NCBI GenBank assembly: GCA_016871575.1
Contig: VHCW01000041.1
Coordinates: 1 to 38,794 of the forward strand
DNA from: Verrucomicrobiota bacterium
GTDB taxonomy: Bacteria; Verrucomicrobiota; Verrucomicrobiia; Palsa-1439
Reading direction: 5' to 3'
DNA length: 38,794 bases
Part shown: positions 23,961-32,376 of the stretch, in pieces
Layout of the letters: each line of letters starts with the position of its first letter
Numbering within the stretch: the stretch's first letter is position 1
Made by a program: the position numbers and the translations under genes
Notes under the pieces: generated by a model
Databases searched by the model: none
What the model was told of the DNA's origin: nothing
The model's input: the letters and a program-made list of their open reading frames with translations, nothing else

Positions 23961-23992
23961 ATGCCCACATTCACCTACAAAGCAGTCGGCGC
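23961..23992 (+). repeat. Right copy of the gspF-start direct repeat
   Basis: This is the partner of 23069-23100, with 31 of 32 positions identical. Recombination between the copies would remove 892 bp containing the DUF433/DUF5615 pair and restore gspE-gspF. Confidence 0.8.
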
Positions 23993-25193
23993 GGACGGCG
24001 CTCTGGCGGAAGGCCAGATTGACGCCGGGAGCCGGCCGGAGGCGTTTCGTCAAATGGAAACGCGCGGGCTGCGGCCGGTGAACCTTGCGGAGAAGACAGC
24101 CAGTGAGGACGAAAGCAATGCGCCAGCAGCGTTTTCCTTCAAGTTGCAGTCGCACAAGATCACGGCGAAGGCGCTGGAGAATTTCACGCGACTGCTGTCG
24201 AGCTTGCTGGCGGCGGGCGTTGCGTTGAGCCGGGCGCTGGTGATTCTGTATCGCGAAGCGAGCACGCCGGTGGCGGGCGCGAAGTGGAAGGAGATTCACG
24301 GTCTGGTCGTGGATGGGATGTCGCTGGCCGACGCGATGGCGAAATCGCCGGAGACATTCCCGCGGGTCTATACGGCGATGGTGGCGGCGGGCGAGACGGG
24401 CGGATTCCTCGATGTGGTGCTGGCGCAGATTGCGGATTTCCAATCGCGCGAGAAGGAACTGCGTTCCAAAGTAATGACAGCGCTGCTTTACCCGGCCATC
24501 CTGCTGGTGCTGGCGCTGGCGGTGCTGGCGTTTCTGCTGGTGTTCTTCATTCCGCGGTTCCAGAAGGTCTTCTCCGGTTTTGGCGGCTCGCTGCCGGTGA
24601 TTACACAACTCATCATCGGCGCCAGCGACTTGTTGCGGTCGTATGGTTTGTTTGTGCTGGTCGGATTTTTTGTCATCGGGCTGATGCTGCGGAGTTGGTT
24701 TGCCTCGGAGAAGGGGCGACGGGTGTGGGAGGGATTGATGTTGCGCGCGCCGCTGGTCGGGCCGCTGGTGGCGCAGTTTGCGATGGCGCGGTTCTGCCGG
24801 ATGCTGGGCACGTTGCTCGGCGCGGGCGTGCCGCTGATCCACGCGCTCAACGTCGCCCGCAAATCCATCGGCAACCAGATTCTGGTGGACGCCGTCTCGA
24901 CCTCGATTGAAGGCGTCCAGGAAGGCGCGCGGCTTGGCCAGAGCTTGGCCAGTTGTCGCGGACTGTTTCCGGGGTCGGTGCTTGAAATGATTTCCGTCGC
25001 GGAGGAAAGCGGGCGGCTCGATGGCGAGTTGATCCGCATCGCGAATGTCACCGAAACCGATCTCGACCGTCACTTGAAGACGGCGGTGGCGTTTGCGGAG
25101 CCGCTGATGCTGTTTTTGATCGCCGGTTTCATCGGGACAATTTTCATCGGCATGTTGCTGCCGATTTTCTCGCTGCAGGAGTACATCAAATAA
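23961..25193 (+). CDS. gspF: Type II secretion inner-membrane platform protein GspF
   Basis: This 410-residue platform protein has the usual length. It has the family N-terminus (MPTFTYKAVGADGALAEG), two T2SSF domains of about 120 residues each (LENFTRLLSSLLAAGVALSRAL and FCRMLGTLLGAGVPLIHALNV, each followed by a GxxLxxAM/GxxLGxSL-type helix) and membrane segments near residues 172-195, 222-240 and 380-400. It connects GspE to the assembling pseudopilus. The gene is complete although a copy of its first 32 bases sits upstream. It has no visible ribosome site, so its expression after the insertion is uncertain. Confidence 0.95.
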   Translation: MPTFTYKAVGADGALAEGQIDAGSRPEAFRQMETRGLRPVNLAEKTASEDESNAPAAFSFKLQSHKITAKALENFTRLLSSLLAAGVALSRALVILYREASTPVAGAKWKEIHGLVVDGMSLADAMAKSPETFPRVYTAMVAAGETGGFLDVVLAQIADFQSREKELRSKVMTALLYPAILLVLALAVLAFLLVFFIPRFQKVFSGFGGSLPVITQLIIGASDLLRSYGLFVLVGFFVIGLMLRSWFASEKGRRVWEGLMLRAPLVGPLVAQFAMARFCRMLGTLLGAGVPLIHALNVARKSIGNQILVDAVSTSIEGVQEGARLGQSLASCRGLFPGSVLEMISVAEESGRLDGELIRIANVTETDLDRHLKTAVAFAEPLMLFLIAGFIGTIFIGMLLPIFSLQEYIK

Positions 25194-25213
25194 CCGTCAA
25201 CACAGGAACTATC

Positions 25214-25654
25214 ATGAATCCAAATCATCGTCGGACAAATCGAATCGGCCAGGAGGCGTTCACGCTGGTCGAACTGTTGCTGGTGCTCACCATCCTCGGC
25301 ATCCTCGCCGCGCTGGTCGTGCCGAAAATGGTCGGGCGCAGCGAACAGGCCCGCACCGTGGCCGCCCGCACGGACATCGCCACGTTCAGCACGGCGCTGG
25401 ACGCATTCGAGGTGGACAACGGTTATTACCCGAAGGGCAAGGGCGGCCTCGGCGATCTCGTCGTGCAGCCGCGCGATTGCCCGAACTGGCGCGGGCCGTA
25501 TGTGAAGGAAATCCCGAAGGACCCGTGGGGCAACGATTACGTTTACGAAGCTCCCGGCCGGCACAATCCGAAGTCGTACGACCTTTATTCCGCCGGTCCT
25601 GACGGGCGTCCCGGCAACGAGGACGATATCACCAACTGGACGGCCAGAAGGTAA
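25214..25654 (+). CDS. gspG: Major pseudopilin GspG
   Basis: This 146-residue protein has a type IV prepilin leader, then FTLVELLLVLTILGILAALVV, then the GspG body with PKDPWGNDYVYEAPG and the C-terminal SAGPDGRPGNEDDITNW loop, the calcium-binding and GspG-specific signature. Glu5 after cleavage is present. The residue before the cleavage site is Ala (QEA/FTLVE) instead of the usual Gly, which prepilin peptidase normally tolerates less well. An AGGAA site lies just upstream of the ATG. It forms the bulk of the pseudopilus. Confidence 0.96.
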   Translation: MNPNHRRTNRIGQEAFTLVELLLVLTILGILAALVVPKMVGRSEQARTVAARTDIATFSTALDAFEVDNGYYPKGKGGLGDLVVQPRDCPNWRGPYVKEIPKDPWGNDYVYEAPGRHNPKSYDLYSAGPDGRPGNEDDITNWTARR

Positions 25655-25657
25655 GGA

Positions 25658-26179
25658 ATGCGCGCAAAGCTTCCAACCCGTCATCTCACCCCTGCCAAGG
25701 CTGGGTTCACCTTCATCGAGTTGATCCTCGTGATGGCGTTGTTGGTGGCGATGATTTCGGTGGCCGCGCCGATGCTCTCGGAATTTTTCCGGGGCCGGAC
25801 GCTGGACTCCGAGGCGCGACGGTTATTGGCGTTGACGCGGGCGGCGCAGGTGCGGGCGGTGTCGGAAGGCTTGCCGATGTTGTTGTGGGTGGACGCCAAT
25901 GAGCACACCTACGGCTTGGAGCAGGAGACGCCGCCGCGCGATGGCGATTCGCGGGCGCTGGAATTTGAGTTGGACGAAAACCTGTTGCTGGAGGCCGTGA
26001 AGGCGAACCCGGTGCCGGTGCGCGGCAAGTCGTTGCCGGCGATCCGGTTTTTGCCGGAAGGCGTGGTGGACGAATCCAGCCCGACCGTCCTGCAGTTGAC
26101 GGCGATGGACAGTTCGACGTTGTGGCTGGTGCAGAGCACGAATCGCGTGAATTATGAAATTCGCAACATCCATCCATAA
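25658..26179 (+). CDS. gspH: Minor pseudopilin GspH-like
   Basis: This 173-residue protein has the prepilin motif KAG/FTFIELILVMALLVAMISVA followed by a GspH-type region (RTLDSEARRLLALTRAAQVRAVSEGLPMLLWVD, YGLEQE). It starts three bases after gspG and its 3' end overlaps gspI by 26 bases. The body is diverged, so the H assignment rests on the GspH/FimT-like helix and gene order. Confidence 0.85.
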   Translation: MRAKLPTRHLTPAKAGFTFIELILVMALLVAMISVAAPMLSEFFRGRTLDSEARRLLALTRAAQVRAVSEGLPMLLWVDANEHTYGLEQETPPRDGDSRALEFELDENLLLEAVKANPVPVRGKSLPAIRFLPEGVVDESSPTVLQLTAMDSSTLWLVQSTNRVNYEIRNIHP

Positions 26180-26534
26180 CCGCAACGGCTTCACGCTGGC
26201 CGAGTTGTTGGCGGCGCTGATGTTTCTGGCCATTGTCGTGCCGGTCAGCGTCGGGGCGTTGCGCATCGCCGGCCTGGCCGGCGAAGTGGCGGCGCGCAAG
26301 GCCGTCGCCGCGCGCGTGGCGGAGCGGGTGTTGAACGAGAGCCTCGTCATGGGGAACTGGAACCGCTCCCAGCAAAGCGGCGCGATCACGGAAAACGGCG
26401 TCGAGTACCGCTGGACGCTGCTCAACGAGCGTTGGCCGGTGGATGAGATGCAGTTGTTGACGGCAGAAGTCAGTTTCAACGCGCAGGACCGGGAACAATC
26501 AGTGCGCCTGAGCACGCTGGTGAATTCGCCATGA
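26154..26534 (+). CDS. gspI: Minor pseudopilin GspI-like
   Basis: This 126-residue protein has the prepilin motif RNG/FTLAELLAALMFLAIVVPVSVGALR. A helix with AARVAERVLNESLVMGNW follows, similar to the GspI segment with AENxxxE, and then a short beta region (VEYRWTLLNERWP). It is small, as GspI usually is, and lies between gspH and gspJ with overlaps on both sides. It is predicted to form the pseudopilus tip with GspJ and GspK. Confidence 0.85.
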   Translation: MKFATSIHNRNGFTLAELLAALMFLAIVVPVSVGALRIAGLAGEVAARKAVAARVAERVLNESLVMGNWNRSQQSGAITENGVEYRWTLLNERWPVDEMQLLTAEVSFNAQDREQSVRLSTLVNSP

Positions 26535-27217
26535 GGAAGACACGACAACGCGCCGCAGGGTTCACATTGATGGAACTGCTGTTGGCGATGGGAGTGAGCG
26601 CGGTGGCATTGGCCGCGATCAACGCCCTGTTTTTCAGCGCGATTCGCCTCCGGGAAACCGCGCTGGACGCCGTGGACAACGCGCTGCCGATGGAACAGGC
26701 GTTGACCGTGGTGCGGCGCGATTTGCAGGACGTGATGCTGTCGCCGTCCACCAACCGCGTCATGTCCGGCGATTTTCGCGTGGGCGACATCGGCAGCATC
26801 GGTTTCAGCGAGAGCGTCAATATCGAGCTATACACCACCACCGGCACGCTGCGCGACCACGAGGCATGGGCGGAAGTCCAGCGCGTCACGTACCGTCTGC
26901 GCGAATCAAACGACCGTTCCAGCGCCGGCAAGGAGCTGGTCCGGGGCGTCACGCGCAATCTGCTCGCCACCATCACGCCGATGCCGGACGAACAAGTGTT
27001 GCTGACCAACGTCAAGATGCTCGAAATCGAGTGTTACGACGGCTTCCAATGGCGCAACACGTGGGACTCCACGCAAAACGACACCAACCTGCCGGTGGCT
27101 GTCCGCATGAGAATTCTCCCGTCGGTGCCCCCGGCCAATCCGGAGCCGATTGAATTGCTGGTGCCGATCCAAGTGCAGGTGACCGCAAACGAAACCGAGA
27201 CGGAGGAAACGCCATGA
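26531..27217 (+). CDS. gspJ: Minor pseudopilin GspJ-like
   Basis: This 228-residue protein has the prepilin motif AAG/FTLMELLLAMGVSAVALAAINALFF. A GspJ-type helix (EQALTVVRRDLQDVML) is followed by a beta-rich body with VTYRLRES, LLTNVKMLEIECYDG and WRNTWDST. The pattern of a first large residue pair and a final value/adjustment region (VAVRMRILPS) is typical of GspJ. It overlaps gspI and gspK by four bases each. Confidence 0.87.
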   Translation: MRKTRQRAAGFTLMELLLAMGVSAVALAAINALFFSAIRLRETALDAVDNALPMEQALTVVRRDLQDVMLSPSTNRVMSGDFRVGDIGSIGFSESVNIELYTTTGTLRDHEAWAEVQRVTYRLRESNDRSSAGKELVRGVTRNLLATITPMPDEQVLLTNVKMLEIECYDGFQWRNTWDSTQNDTNLPVAVRMRILPSVPPANPEPIELLVPIQVQVTANETETEETP

Positions 27218-28515
27218 AACGGTTTCAAACCAATCAACGCGGCTCGGTGTTGATCATCGTGCTTTGGATTTCGTTCGGGCTGGTGAGCATGGCGCTGTAT
27301 CTTGCCCACGGGATGAGCCTGGAACTGCGCGCCGCCGACAATCGCGCCGCCGCGCTGGCCGCCGACCAAGCCATCGAGGGCGCGGCGCGTTATATCAGCG
27401 AAGTGTTGTACGCCTACGCGACCAACGGCGTCATGCCCGACCTTTCGCAATACGATGCCGAAGCCGTGCCGGTGGGCGATGCGCGTTTCTGGATCATCGG
27501 CCGCGATCCTGCCTGGCCGCGCAGCCATTCGGACCGCGTCTATTTCGGGCTGGTGGACGAGGCGTCAAAGTTGAACCTGAACTCCGTCTCGACCAATCAG
27601 CTGCAATATCTCCCCAGCATGAATTGGGACCTGCTCAACGCGATTCTCGACTGGCGCAATCCGAACGCCAGCGGCGCGTCGCAGATGTACTACGCGATGG
27701 CTTCATCGCCGTACACCTGCAAGGGCGCGCCGTTCGAAACGGTTGACGAATTGCGGCTGGTCTATGGCACTTCGCTGGAAATCCTTGCCGGCGACGACGT
27801 CAACCGCAACGGCATCCTCGACGCGCACGAGAAAGACATCGAAGGCAACAACCAGTGCGATCCGGGGATCTTCGAGTACCTGACCGTCTATAGCCGCGAG
27901 CCGAATTTCCACAGCGACGGCACGATGAAGACCAATGTGAACTCCGCCGCGCAATTGTTGCCGCTGTTGCAGGAGCGGCTCGGCCCGTCACGGGCAAGCC
28001 AAATCATGGTTCGGCTCGGGCCGTTGCCATCGCCCAGTTTGCTGGCGTTCTATTTGCGCAGCGGGATGACAGCCGACGAGTTCGCGTTGATTTATCGCGA
28101 TGTCACCACCACAAATTCCCGCTACCGTCGCGGCCGGGTCAACATCAACACCGCGCCCGTTGCCGTGCTCGCCTGCCTGCCGGGCATGGACGACAATTCC
28201 GCCCAACAAATTGTCTCCTACCGCCAGACCGCCGCAAACCTCACCTCCATCGCGTGGATTGCGGACGCGCTTGGCGCGACCAATCCCGTGCTCCTCCAGC
28301 TCGCTGCCGGCGATTACATCACCACGCAAAGCTACCAATTCACGGCTGACATCGCCGCGCTCGGCCAGCACGGGCGCGGCTACCGGCGCGCCAAGTTCAT
28401 TTTCGACATCACCGAGGGCGCGCCCAAAATCCTTTACCGCCAGGACCTGACCCGGCTCGGCTGGGCGCTGGGCGAAACTGTCCGACAAGAATGGGTGCTG
28501 AAGAACACGCTATGA
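27214..28515 (+). CDS. gspK: Pseudopilus tip protein GspK-like
   Basis: This 433-residue protein is longer than typical GspK. The N-terminus QRGSVLIIVLWISFGLVSMALYLAHG is the GspK-type prepilin helix and lacks Glu5, as usual. The body contains FGLVDEASKLNLNSVSTNQL and repeats of the type LLNAILDWRNPN. Helix-hairpin-helix-like segments (RVNINTAPVAVLACLPGMDD) follow, the large alpha domain that caps the pseudopilus. The stop overlaps the gspL start. Extra length comes mainly from a loop near residues 180-240 rich in Asp/Asn. Confidence 0.88.
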   Translation: MKRFQTNQRGSVLIIVLWISFGLVSMALYLAHGMSLELRAADNRAAALAADQAIEGAARYISEVLYAYATNGVMPDLSQYDAEAVPVGDARFWIIGRDPAWPRSHSDRVYFGLVDEASKLNLNSVSTNQLQYLPSMNWDLLNAILDWRNPNASGASQMYYAMASSPYTCKGAPFETVDELRLVYGTSLEILAGDDVNRNGILDAHEKDIEGNNQCDPGIFEYLTVYSREPNFHSDGTMKTNVNSAAQLLPLLQERLGPSRASQIMVRLGPLPSPSLLAFYLRSGMTADEFALIYRDVTTTNSRYRRGRVNINTAPVAVLACLPGMDDNSAQQIVSYRQTAANLTSIAWIADALGATNPVLLQLAAGDYITTQSYQFTADIAALGQHGRGYRRAKFIFDITEGAPKILYRQDLTRLGWALGETVRQEWVLKNTL

Positions 28516-29957
28516 TTGACCTTGAAAAATTCTATCCCGCCAAACGCCGGCGCTTGTCCGCGCTGCTGGGGCTTGCGCTCGACGGCAGCCGGCTCGACGG
28601 CGTGCTGTTGCGCCGCACCAACGGTTCGCTGCAACTCATGCAGTCGTTCTCCGTGACGCTGTCGCTCGACCCGTTGACTGCCGATCCTGAACTTGTGGCG
28701 CGCGAAATCCGCAACCACCTCGATGCCGCCGGCATCAAGGAACACCATTGCGCGGTGTGTCTGCCGTTGAAATGGGCGCTCAGTGTTCATTCGGATTTGC
28801 CCGATTTGCCGGAAACCGACGTGGCCAGTTTCCTCGCCATCGAGGCCGAGCGCGGTTTTCCCTGCGATGTGGGGACGCTGCGGCTCGCCACGTCGCGCTC
28901 CGCCAGGCGCGCCGCGCAAATCGGCCTGCCCGCCAACCAGCTTGCCGCGCTCGAAAACATTTTGCGCCGGGCCAAATTGAAACCGGTCAGTTTCTCGCTC
29001 GGCATCGCCGCGCTCCAACCGCCGGAAGACGCATCCTCCGACGGCGTGCTGGCGCTGGCCATCGGCGAGACGCAGCTCGATCTCCAGGTCACCGCCGGCG
29101 GAGGCGTGGTGGCGTTGCGGACGCTGGAGGGAGCGTTTGATCGCGACGGCGGTCAACCCGCGCTCGATGCCGATCTTGTCGCGCGCGAATTGCGGATCAC
29201 GCTCGGCCAACTGCCGGCGGAGGCGCGCGCCGCGCTGCGCCGGGTCCGGTTGTTCGGGCCGCGCGACCTCGCCCGTCAACTGGCCGATGCGCTGAAATCG
29301 CGCCTGGAATCCCTCGACTTGCCGGTGGAACAGGTGGCGGCGTACAGCGCGGACGATTTCGGCCTGCAAGCGCCGTCCGATGCCCCCGTGTCGCGCGCGT
29401 TCAGCCTCGCCGCCCGTCAACTGGCGCGCCGCGAAGCGGCGTTTGAGTTTTTGCCGCCGCAGGTCACGGTCTGGCAACAATTGGCCGCGCGATATTCCTC
29501 CGGCCGTTGGCGGATGATCGGGGCGGCCTCGGCAGCCGTTGTCGTGTTGATTGGCGGCCCGTTTCTCGTCCAGCAAATCCAGCTCATGACACTGCGCGCC
29601 CGCTGGGATGGAATGTCGGCGAAAGTCGCCCAACTCGAAAACGTGCAGCGCCAGATTCGGCAATACCGCCCGTGGTTCGACAGCAACTTCCGATCGCTGC
29701 GCGTCCTGCGGCAACTGAGCGAGTCGTTTCCCGAGGACGGCTCGGTCACGGCCAAGAACGTCGAAATCCGCGACCAGCGTGTCGTGACCTGTTCGGGCGT
29801 CGCGCGCGACAACGCCGCGCTGCTGCGGACGCTGGGCCAGTTGCGCGGCGCGAAATCCGTGAGCGATGTGAAGGTGTCCCAGATTCGCGGCAAGAAGGCG
29901 ATGCAGTTCGTCTTCGATTTCCGCTGGCAGGAAGGAGGCAGGAATGAAAATCCGTAA
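28512..29957 (+). CDS. gspL: GspL/PilM-like assembly protein
   Basis: This 481-residue protein starts at ATG 28512, overlapping the gspK stop. An actin-like PilM/GspL cytoplasmic domain occupies residues ~15-320 (LLGLALDGSRLDGVLLRR, CAVCLPLKWALSVHSDLPDL, SFLAIEAERGFPCDV). One membrane helix lies near 335-355 (MIGAASAAVVVLIGGPFLV), and a periplasmic ferredoxin-like domain follows with a coiled coil (KVAQLENVQRQIRQYRPW). It is thus a fusion of PilM-like and PilN-like parts, as in classical GspL. It recruits GspE to the platform and binds GspM, whose gene overlaps its end. Confidence 0.85.
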   Translation: MIDLEKFYPAKRRRLSALLGLALDGSRLDGVLLRRTNGSLQLMQSFSVTLSLDPLTADPELVAREIRNHLDAAGIKEHHCAVCLPLKWALSVHSDLPDLPETDVASFLAIEAERGFPCDVGTLRLATSRSARRAAQIGLPANQLAALENILRRAKLKPVSFSLGIAALQPPEDASSDGVLALAIGETQLDLQVTAGGGVVALRTLEGAFDRDGGQPALDADLVARELRITLGQLPAEARAALRRVRLFGPRDLARQLADALKSRLESLDLPVEQVAAYSADDFGLQAPSDAPVSRAFSLAARQLARREAAFEFLPPQVTVWQQLAARYSSGRWRMIGAASAAVVVLIGGPFLVQQIQLMTLRARWDGMSAKVAQLENVQRQIRQYRPWFDSNFRSLRVLRQLSESFPEDGSVTAKNVEIRDQRVVTCSGVARDNAALLRTLGQLRGAKSVSDVKVSQIRGKKAMQFVFDFRWQEGGRNENP

Positions 29958-30474
29958 TCGCCAACAATGGCTCGTGGTGATTGCCGTGGCCGGCATCGTC
30001 CTGCTGGTGGCGGACCGGGCGGTGCTCACGCCGTTGATGGGGCTGTGGAAGGCGCGCTCCGCCAGGGTCGCCGACCTGCGCAAACAGATCGCGCAGGGCG
30101 AGAACCTCCTGCAACGCGAGCAGTCCATTCACCGGCGCTGGGACGAAATGCGCCGCCAAACGCTGCCGAAGGATTCCTCGGTCGCTGAACAACAATTGTT
30201 GAAGGCGTTCGATGCCTGGGCGCGCGACAGCCGCGCCGCGATCTCGCTCATCACGCCGCAATGGAAACAGGACGACGAATACAAGACCCTCGAATGCCGC
30301 GTGGACGCCTCCGGCAGCCTGGAGACCTTGTGCCGGTTCCTCTACAGCGTCGAGAAAGACCCGATGGCATTGAGATTCGACAGGGTGGAACTCACCACGC
30401 ACGACGACAACGGGCAACAACTGACGCTCGCGTTGCAAGTCAGCGGCCTCGTGCTTACTCCCTCGACGCCATGA
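29944..30474 (+). CDS. gspM: GspM/PilO-like inner-membrane protein
   Basis: This 176-residue protein has a single membrane helix (LVVIAVAGIVLLVADRAVL, residues ~10-28), a coiled coil (VADLRKQIAQGENLLQREQ) and a ferredoxin-like periplasmic domain ending in LTLALQVSGLVL. The order helix, coil, ferredoxin matches GspM/PilO. It overlaps gspL by 14 bases and the GspC-like gene by four. Sequence similarity in this family is low, so the name rests on architecture and position. Confidence 0.75.
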   Translation: MKIRNRQQWLVVIAVAGIVLLVADRAVLTPLMGLWKARSARVADLRKQIAQGENLLQREQSIHRRWDEMRRQTLPKDSSVAEQQLLKAFDAWARDSRAAISLITPQWKQDDEYKTLECRVDASGSLETLCRFLYSVEKDPMALRFDRVELTTHDDNGQQLTLALQVSGLVLTPSTP

Positions 30475-30998
30475 ATGCATCCCGCATCACACTCATTGTA
30501 TTGGCGTGTCTCCTCAGCGTGGCCAAGGGCGCGGAGAACCTCGATTCGTTCCGCATCATCGGCCAGCGCAACATCTTCAACCTCCACCGCACGCCCCGGC
30601 GACCGGAAACCGGCGCCGTCCGCCCGCCGCCACGCCCGACTGTCGGCGACACGTTCACGCTGGTTGGAACGATGGCGTATGAGACCAACCAACTCGCCTT
30701 CTTCGACGGGACGAGTTCTGATTGTCGCAAGGCGTTGAAGCTCGACGACACCATCGCCGGCTACAAACTCGTCTCCATTGCCTTCAACAGCGTCCGCCTC
30801 GAAGCCGGCGGCCAGCCGTTTGATCTGCGCGTCGGCGCCCGATTGCCGCGCGCCGCCGGCAGCGCCGCGCCGCCTTCGACCAACATCGAAACCAACGTCG
30901 AAGTTCCCACCGTGCCGTCTGCGCCGGCAGCGCCAGCGGGAGACCCGAGCGAGATCCTCAAGAAACTCATGCAGAAACGAGAGCAGGAGATGAAATGA
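30471..30998 (+). CDS. gspC: GspC-like periplasmic protein (HR domain)
   Basis: This 175-residue protein has an N-terminal hydrophobic segment (RITLIVLACLLSVAKGAE, signal or anchor), then FRIIGQRNIFNLHRTPRRPE, a Pro-rich linker, and a small beta domain: TFTLVGTMAYETNQLAFFDG, RKALKLDDTIAGYKLVSIAF, VRLEAGGQPFDLRVG. This is the homology-region pattern of GspC, which touches the N0 domain of the secretin. The NIF box before the linker is typical. No PDZ domain is present. It directly precedes the secretin genes, as expected for a partner. A PilP-like label would be equally acceptable. Confidence 0.7.
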   Translation: MNASRITLIVLACLLSVAKGAENLDSFRIIGQRNIFNLHRTPRRPETGAVRPPPRPTVGDTFTLVGTMAYETNQLAFFDGTSSDCRKALKLDDTIAGYKLVSIAFNSVRLEAGGQPFDLRVGARLPRAAGSAAPPSTNIETNVEVPTVPSAPAAPAGDPSEILKKLMQKREQEMK

Positions 30999-32332
30999 AA
31001 ACAAAAATCATTCGCATATTGTCAGTAACCGTCCTGGCTGGCTTGTTGTGGACGGCTGTCGCCCAACAGACGCCGCTTCCGCCACCACCGCCCATCGAGG
31101 CGCCGCCGGTGGTGTTGGTGGCCACGAATGCGCCGCCAGAGATGACAACGCCGGCGCCGACCAATCCGCCTGCCGCGACGGAGACCGCGCCGACGTCGTT
31201 GCCGCCGCCGGAGCCGCCGTTGGTGATGCTGGGCGAGAACGAGATGCGGCTGAACTTCCGCAATGCGCCGCTGGACGTCGTGTTGAGCCATCTCAGCGAG
31301 GCGTGCGGATTCATCATCGAGTTGCAGACGCCGGTGCGCGGGACGGTGGACGTGTTCAGCGCAAAGCCCGTGACGAAGGACGAGGCGATTGACCTGCTGA
31401 ACTCGATGCTCAACAAGAACGGATACGCCGCCATCCGCAACGGGCGCAAACTGACCATCTTCAGCAAGACCGACGCGGTGCGCCGCGACATTCCCGTCAA
31501 GACCGGCAACGATCCGGAGGCGGTTCCGAAGAATGACGAGCTTGTCACGCAGATCATTCCGATCCGGTTCGTCGAGGCCACGCAACTGGCGAAGGACCTG
31601 TCGCCGATGGTGTCGCCGCAGGCATTGATCGTGGCCAACGAAGCCGGCAATTCCATCGCCGTCACGGACACGCAGGCGAACATCCGGCACCTCCTCGAAA
31701 TCATCAAGGCGATTGATTCCAGCGCCGAGGACGAGACGCAGGTGCGCGTGTTTATGTTGAAGCATGCCGACCCGATCGAAATGGCCGACCTGTTGACGAA
31801 CTTGTTCCCCGACCAGAGCAGCAGCGCGCAAGCGCCCATCCGATCCAGCAGCCGGAGCGGCAGCCCCTTCGGCGGTTCGAGCGGCGGCCCGTTGGGGATT
31901 ATTTCGTCCATCATGAGCGGTCGTCCGCCGGGACCGCCGCCAGGCGGAGGACAACAGCAGCAGCGCGTTCGCAAACGGGCGCAGGTGGTGGCGGTGCCCG
32001 ATGCGCGCACCGCGTCGCTGGTGGTGACCGCCTCGAAAGATTTGATGGAGCAAATTGCCGATGTCATCCAGCAACTGGACTTCCAGTCGCCAAAGGAAAC
32101 CCGCGTGCAGATGTTCCAACTGAAAAACGCCGACCCGCAAGAGGTGCTGCCGGTGTTGCAGGACATGTTCCAGAGCGGTTCCACCGGTCGCGGCGGCGCG
32201 CGCGGCTCGACACAGAACAGCCCGCTGATGAATCGCGTCCAGCAGGATCAGCGGCAGTCCACCACCGGCACCACCGGCAACCGGAGCGGCAGCGGTCTGG
32301 GCAGCGGACGCACCGGCGGAACGTCTTTCTAA
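30995..32332 (+). CDS. gspD: Secretin N-domain protein (N0-N1-N2 plus first half of N3), no channel domain
   Basis: This 445-residue protein has a signal peptide (core IRILSVTVLAGLLWTAVA) and a Pro-rich linker to ~residue 80. N0 follows (MRLNFRNAPLDVVLSHLSEACGF), then N1 (TQIIPIRFVEATQLAKDLSPMV...ANIRHLLEIIKAID) and N2 (VRVFMLKHADPIEMADLLTNLF...SLVVTASKDLMEQIADVIQQLD), interrupted by a Gly/Pro/Gln loop. Next comes only the first strand-helix of N3 (VQMFQLKNADPQEVLPVLQDMF), followed by a Gly/Ser/Thr-rich tail and a stop. The secretin barrel is absent and is encoded by the next gene. Together the two make a normal GspD. The split lies inside the N3 loop. Confidence 0.85.
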   Translation: MKTKIIRILSVTVLAGLLWTAVAQQTPLPPPPPIEAPPVVLVATNAPPEMTTPAPTNPPAATETAPTSLPPPEPPLVMLGENEMRLNFRNAPLDVVLSHLSEACGFIIELQTPVRGTVDVFSAKPVTKDEAIDLLNSMLNKNGYAAIRNGRKLTIFSKTDAVRRDIPVKTGNDPEAVPKNDELVTQIIPIRFVEATQLAKDLSPMVSPQALIVANEAGNSIAVTDTQANIRHLLEIIKAIDSSAEDETQVRVFMLKHADPIEMADLLTNLFPDQSSSAQAPIRSSSRSGSPFGGSSGGPLGIISSIMSGRPPGPPPGGGQQQQRVRKRAQVVAVPDARTASLVVTASKDLMEQIADVIQQLDFQSPKETRVQMFQLKNADPQEVLPVLQDMFQSGSTGRGGARGSTQNSPLMNRVQQDQRQSTTGTTGNRSGSGLGSGRTGGTSF

Positions 32333-32342
32333 CTGAACACCG

Positions 32343-32376
32343 ATGAACACACCAATGTACAATATGAACACACCAA
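32343..32376. repeat. In-frame 13-bp direct repeat at the secretin start
   Basis: ATGAACACACCAA occurs at 32343-32355 and 32364-32376, 21 bases apart and in frame, so the gene has two equivalent starts and an N-terminus MNTPMYNMNTPN. It may be simple slippage. Confidence 0.7.
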
